DNA from: Candidatus Shapirobacteria bacterium
Lineage (GTDB): Bacteria; Patescibacteriota; Microgenomatia; VGLL01
Assembly: GCA_016866735.1 (NCBI GenBank)
Contig: VGLL01000051.1
Coordinates: forward strand, 1-6,941
DNA: 6,941 nucleotides
Direction: 5' to 3'
The notes beneath the pieces are model-generated. The model was not told the origin of the DNA, did not search any database, and saw only the letters and a list, made by a program, of their open reading frames with translations. The stretch's first letter is position 1. Each line of letters starts with the position of its first letter. A program made the position numbers and the translations under genes. Below, in pieces: positions 6,022 to 6,941 of this stretch.

Positions 6022-6318
6022 TTAAAATTCCACTCCCAGCTCGTCTTTTATCACTTTCTCAATCCTGCCTATCTTGTGCTTCATAGCCGCAAATTCCTGC
6101 TTGAAGCCTTCCTGCGAATTCACGTAGCCGTCCAGGAGCTTGTAAGTTTCGTCCGTCCTTTGGTCAATGCACTTAACCTCGCCTTTTACCTCGCCCATAT
6201 CAAATTTCAGAGCGACGATGTTTACTTCCACTTTGTCGAATCTATTCCCCACCAGGCCGAAGTTCTTTTCCACCAGGCGGGATAATTTTTGAAATTCTTT
6301 TTTGGTTTCTTTGTCCAT
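6022..6318 (-). CDS. Small coiled-coil protein of unknown function
   Basis: The product has 98 residues from ATG 6318 (MDKETKKEFQKLSRLVEK). It is highly charged with hydrophobic residues at heptad-like spacing across nearly its whole length (FGLVGNRFDKVEVNIVALKFDMGEVKGEVK, then FKQEFAAMKHKIGRIEKVIKDELGV), predicting an alpha-helical coiled coil. There is no membrane segment, signal peptide or catalytic motif. It resembles in style the short KIDKVE- and RIEKVI-containing proteins I recall as frequent in Patescibacteria; this is memory of a type, not a match. An in-frame ATG at 6342 would add 8 residues (MMEVPPKN), but it overlaps the -10 hexamer of the gene's promoter, so 6318 is preferred. 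The gene has its own promoter and a terminator directly after the stop, making a one-gene unit. Confidence 0.75.
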   Translation of the reverse strand: MDKETKKEFQKLSRLVEKNFGLVGNRFDKVEVNIVALKFDMGEVKGEVKCIDQRTDETYKLLDGYVNSQEGFKQEFAAMKHKIGRIEKVIKDELGVEF

Positions 6319-6337
6319 GTTTTTTGGCGGCACCTCC

Positions 6338-6365
6338 ATCATACCGCCCGCTAAAAATCTGTCAA
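6338..6365 (-). promoter_or_regulatory. Near-consensus sigma-70 promoter of the coiled-coil gene
   Basis: On the minus strand TTGACA (6/6; 6365-6360) is followed after 16 bp by TATGAT (5/6; 6343-6338). It is the best promoter match in the window. The Shine-Dalgarno-like GGAGGTG (6337-6331) follows the -10 immediately, so a start site at the usual 6-9 nt would leave only a very short leader before ATG 6318. Confidence 0.65.
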
Positions 6366-6417
6366 ATGTGGATAGCTAGCCAGGAGTGGGGACGCCCTCC
6401 ACCCCCGGCCGAAAACC

Positions 6418-6624
6418 TCAAAGCAAAAACTCATTGGCGAAATTATGGCAGTTGATGTAGTGATCCGTTTCCTCCTGGAGGCGTTGCTGAAACTCTTCCT
6501 CGGTTTCTTCTTCGCCCCTGTACTCCACTTCGCCCCGGGCCAGAAGCTCCCTCTGGACCGCCTCCCATAACCTGCTTTGAGCGTCGCCGTTGAGGTCCTG
6601 AAAGAAGACGTTAAGCCTGACCAC
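6418..6624 (-). CDS. Small acidic hypothetical protein (VRLNVFFQDLN type)
   Basis: Not assigned to a family. The 68 residues from GTG 6624 begin VVRLNVFFQDLNGDAQSRLWEAV (first residue read as Met), giving a likely beta strand then a helix. A strongly acidic Glu/Gln-rich helix follows (GEEETEEEFQQRLQEETDHYINCHNFANEFLL). There is no signal or membrane segment. It overlaps the end of the upstream 62-residue gene by 14 bp and would be translated by coupling, since no good Shine-Dalgarno lies before the GTG. The frame stays open upstream to a TGA at 6684-6682, and the added residues (REEVFALRPKA) look protein-like, so it may be the second half of a frameshifted single gene. No function can be stated. 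Confidence 0.55.
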   Translation of the reverse strand: MVRLNVFFQDLNGDAQSRLWEAVQRELLARGEVEYRGEEETEEEFQQRLQEETDHYINCHNFANEFLL

Positions 6625-6799
6625 AGCTTTTGGCCTGAGGGCGAAAACCTCTTCCCTTACCCTTGCTTGCCTGTGGCGCGTTCATCCCGTTGCGGTAGGA
6701 TTCCAGGACTTTCTCTTTGAAGAACTTGATCAGCTCTTCCTGGTCCATACCGTCAAGCTTTTCTCTTAAGTCTCGTTCGAGGTCTTGGATGTAGCCCAT
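6611..6799 (-). CDS. Small hypothetical protein with helical N-terminus and basic tail
   Basis: Not recognised. The 62 residues have a charged helical part, MGYIQDLERDLREKL then MDQEELIKFFKEKVLESYRNGM (about 18-39), followed by a basic Gly/Lys/Arg/Gln-rich tail (residues 40-62) ending CGQA. ATG 6799 has a purine-rich but imperfect ribosome binding sequence (AAAGGAAAGG ending 5 nt before). The low-complexity tail may be out-of-frame reading after a frameshift, because a +1 shift near codons 45-50 would join this frame to the downstream gene and give a product of roughly 125 residues. It could equally be two overlapping coupled genes. Nucleic-acid binding through the tail would be guesswork. 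Confidence 0.5.
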   Translation of the reverse strand: MGYIQDLERDLREKLDGMDQEELIKFFKEKVLESYRNGMNAPQASKGKGRGFRPQAKSCGQA

Positions 6800-6941
6800 G
6801 TTTGCCTTTCCTTTCTCCAGCGCTTTAATAGCTCGGGCGATTTACGCTGGCTGCTCGCCTGGCGGCAGCCTACACAGGCGGGTCCCCGCGAGGTCAAGGT
6901 GGAACGAGCGGGGTTGGATCGTCCGACCAAGAGCGGAGAGA
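6800..6941 (-). other. GC-rich hairpin-rich leader upstream of the two small genes
   Basis: There is no gene here. Three good inverted repeats are present: 6849-6870 (GGCTGC, bulged T, CGC, loop CTG, GCG, GCAGCC), 6884-6913 (CCCCGC/GCGGGG) and TTGGATC/GACCAA around 6914-6931 with one bulged A. A longer-range CAGCG/CGCTG pairing near 6818-6848 is also possible. It may be a structured 5' leader for the minus-strand pair or the end of an element continuing past the window. No tRNA T-loop signature (GTTCGA) was seen, and no clear promoter. Confidence 0.35.

Noticed and set aside
5926..6285. Plus-strand 119-residue frame with GGAGGAG near its start
   Set aside because: It runs through the strong terminator and antisense to the coiled-coil gene, which has its own promoter, start and terminator. 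The composition is that of a shadow frame.
6383..6402. Hairpin GTGGGG/CCTCCAC as terminator of the small minus-strand genes
   Set aside because: The stem has a bulge and no T-tract follows on the minus strand, so it does not qualify as a rho-independent terminator.
6870..6941. tRNA-like GC-rich stems
   Set aside because: No T-loop GTTCGA, no anticodon arm with correct spacing and no acceptor stem could be assembled on either strand.
1..6941. CRISPR array or insertion sequence
   Set aside because: No regularly spaced direct repeats and no transposase frame or terminal inverted repeats were found.

Overview
The window reads as an accessory or mobile-element segment from a bacterium of moderate GC that uses the standard code. 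UGA ends genes here, for example in the ATGA overlap of the restriction genes, and Shine-Dalgarno sites are strong (AAGGAGG). The small coiled-coil protein near the right end resembles a protein type that I recall as common in uncultivated Patescibacteria (CPR). That assignment is a low-confidence inference; nothing in the window fixes the taxon.

Left part (1-3097, minus strand): a Type III restriction-modification operon, mod then res. Mod is complete and looks like a DNA adenine methyltransferase. Res overlaps the mod stop by 4 bp and runs off the left edge, so only its first 376 codons are visible.

Middle (3098-5554): a 280-bp divergent intergenic region, then a plus-strand operon of three genes. 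These are a small ribbon-helix-helix-like protein with two possible starts, a compact CHC2-Toprim (DnaG-like) primase and an ArdC-type antirestriction protein. A strong hairpin terminator closes the operon. A restriction system back to back with an antirestriction protein and a primase fits a plasmid or integrative element that defends itself and prepares for life as transferred DNA.

Right part (5555-6941): gene-poor. From 5575 to 6018 there is a weak promoter-like site followed by a run of six well-formed inverted repeats and then an 11-bp terminator hairpin. No convincing protein is encoded there. This is the best candidate for an undescribed structured RNA or a single-stranded-DNA element. 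Beyond it, on the minus strand, lie a small coiled-coil gene with a near-consensus sigma-70 promoter and two tiny overlapping genes of unknown function, preceded by another hairpin-rich GC-rich leader that continues past the right edge.
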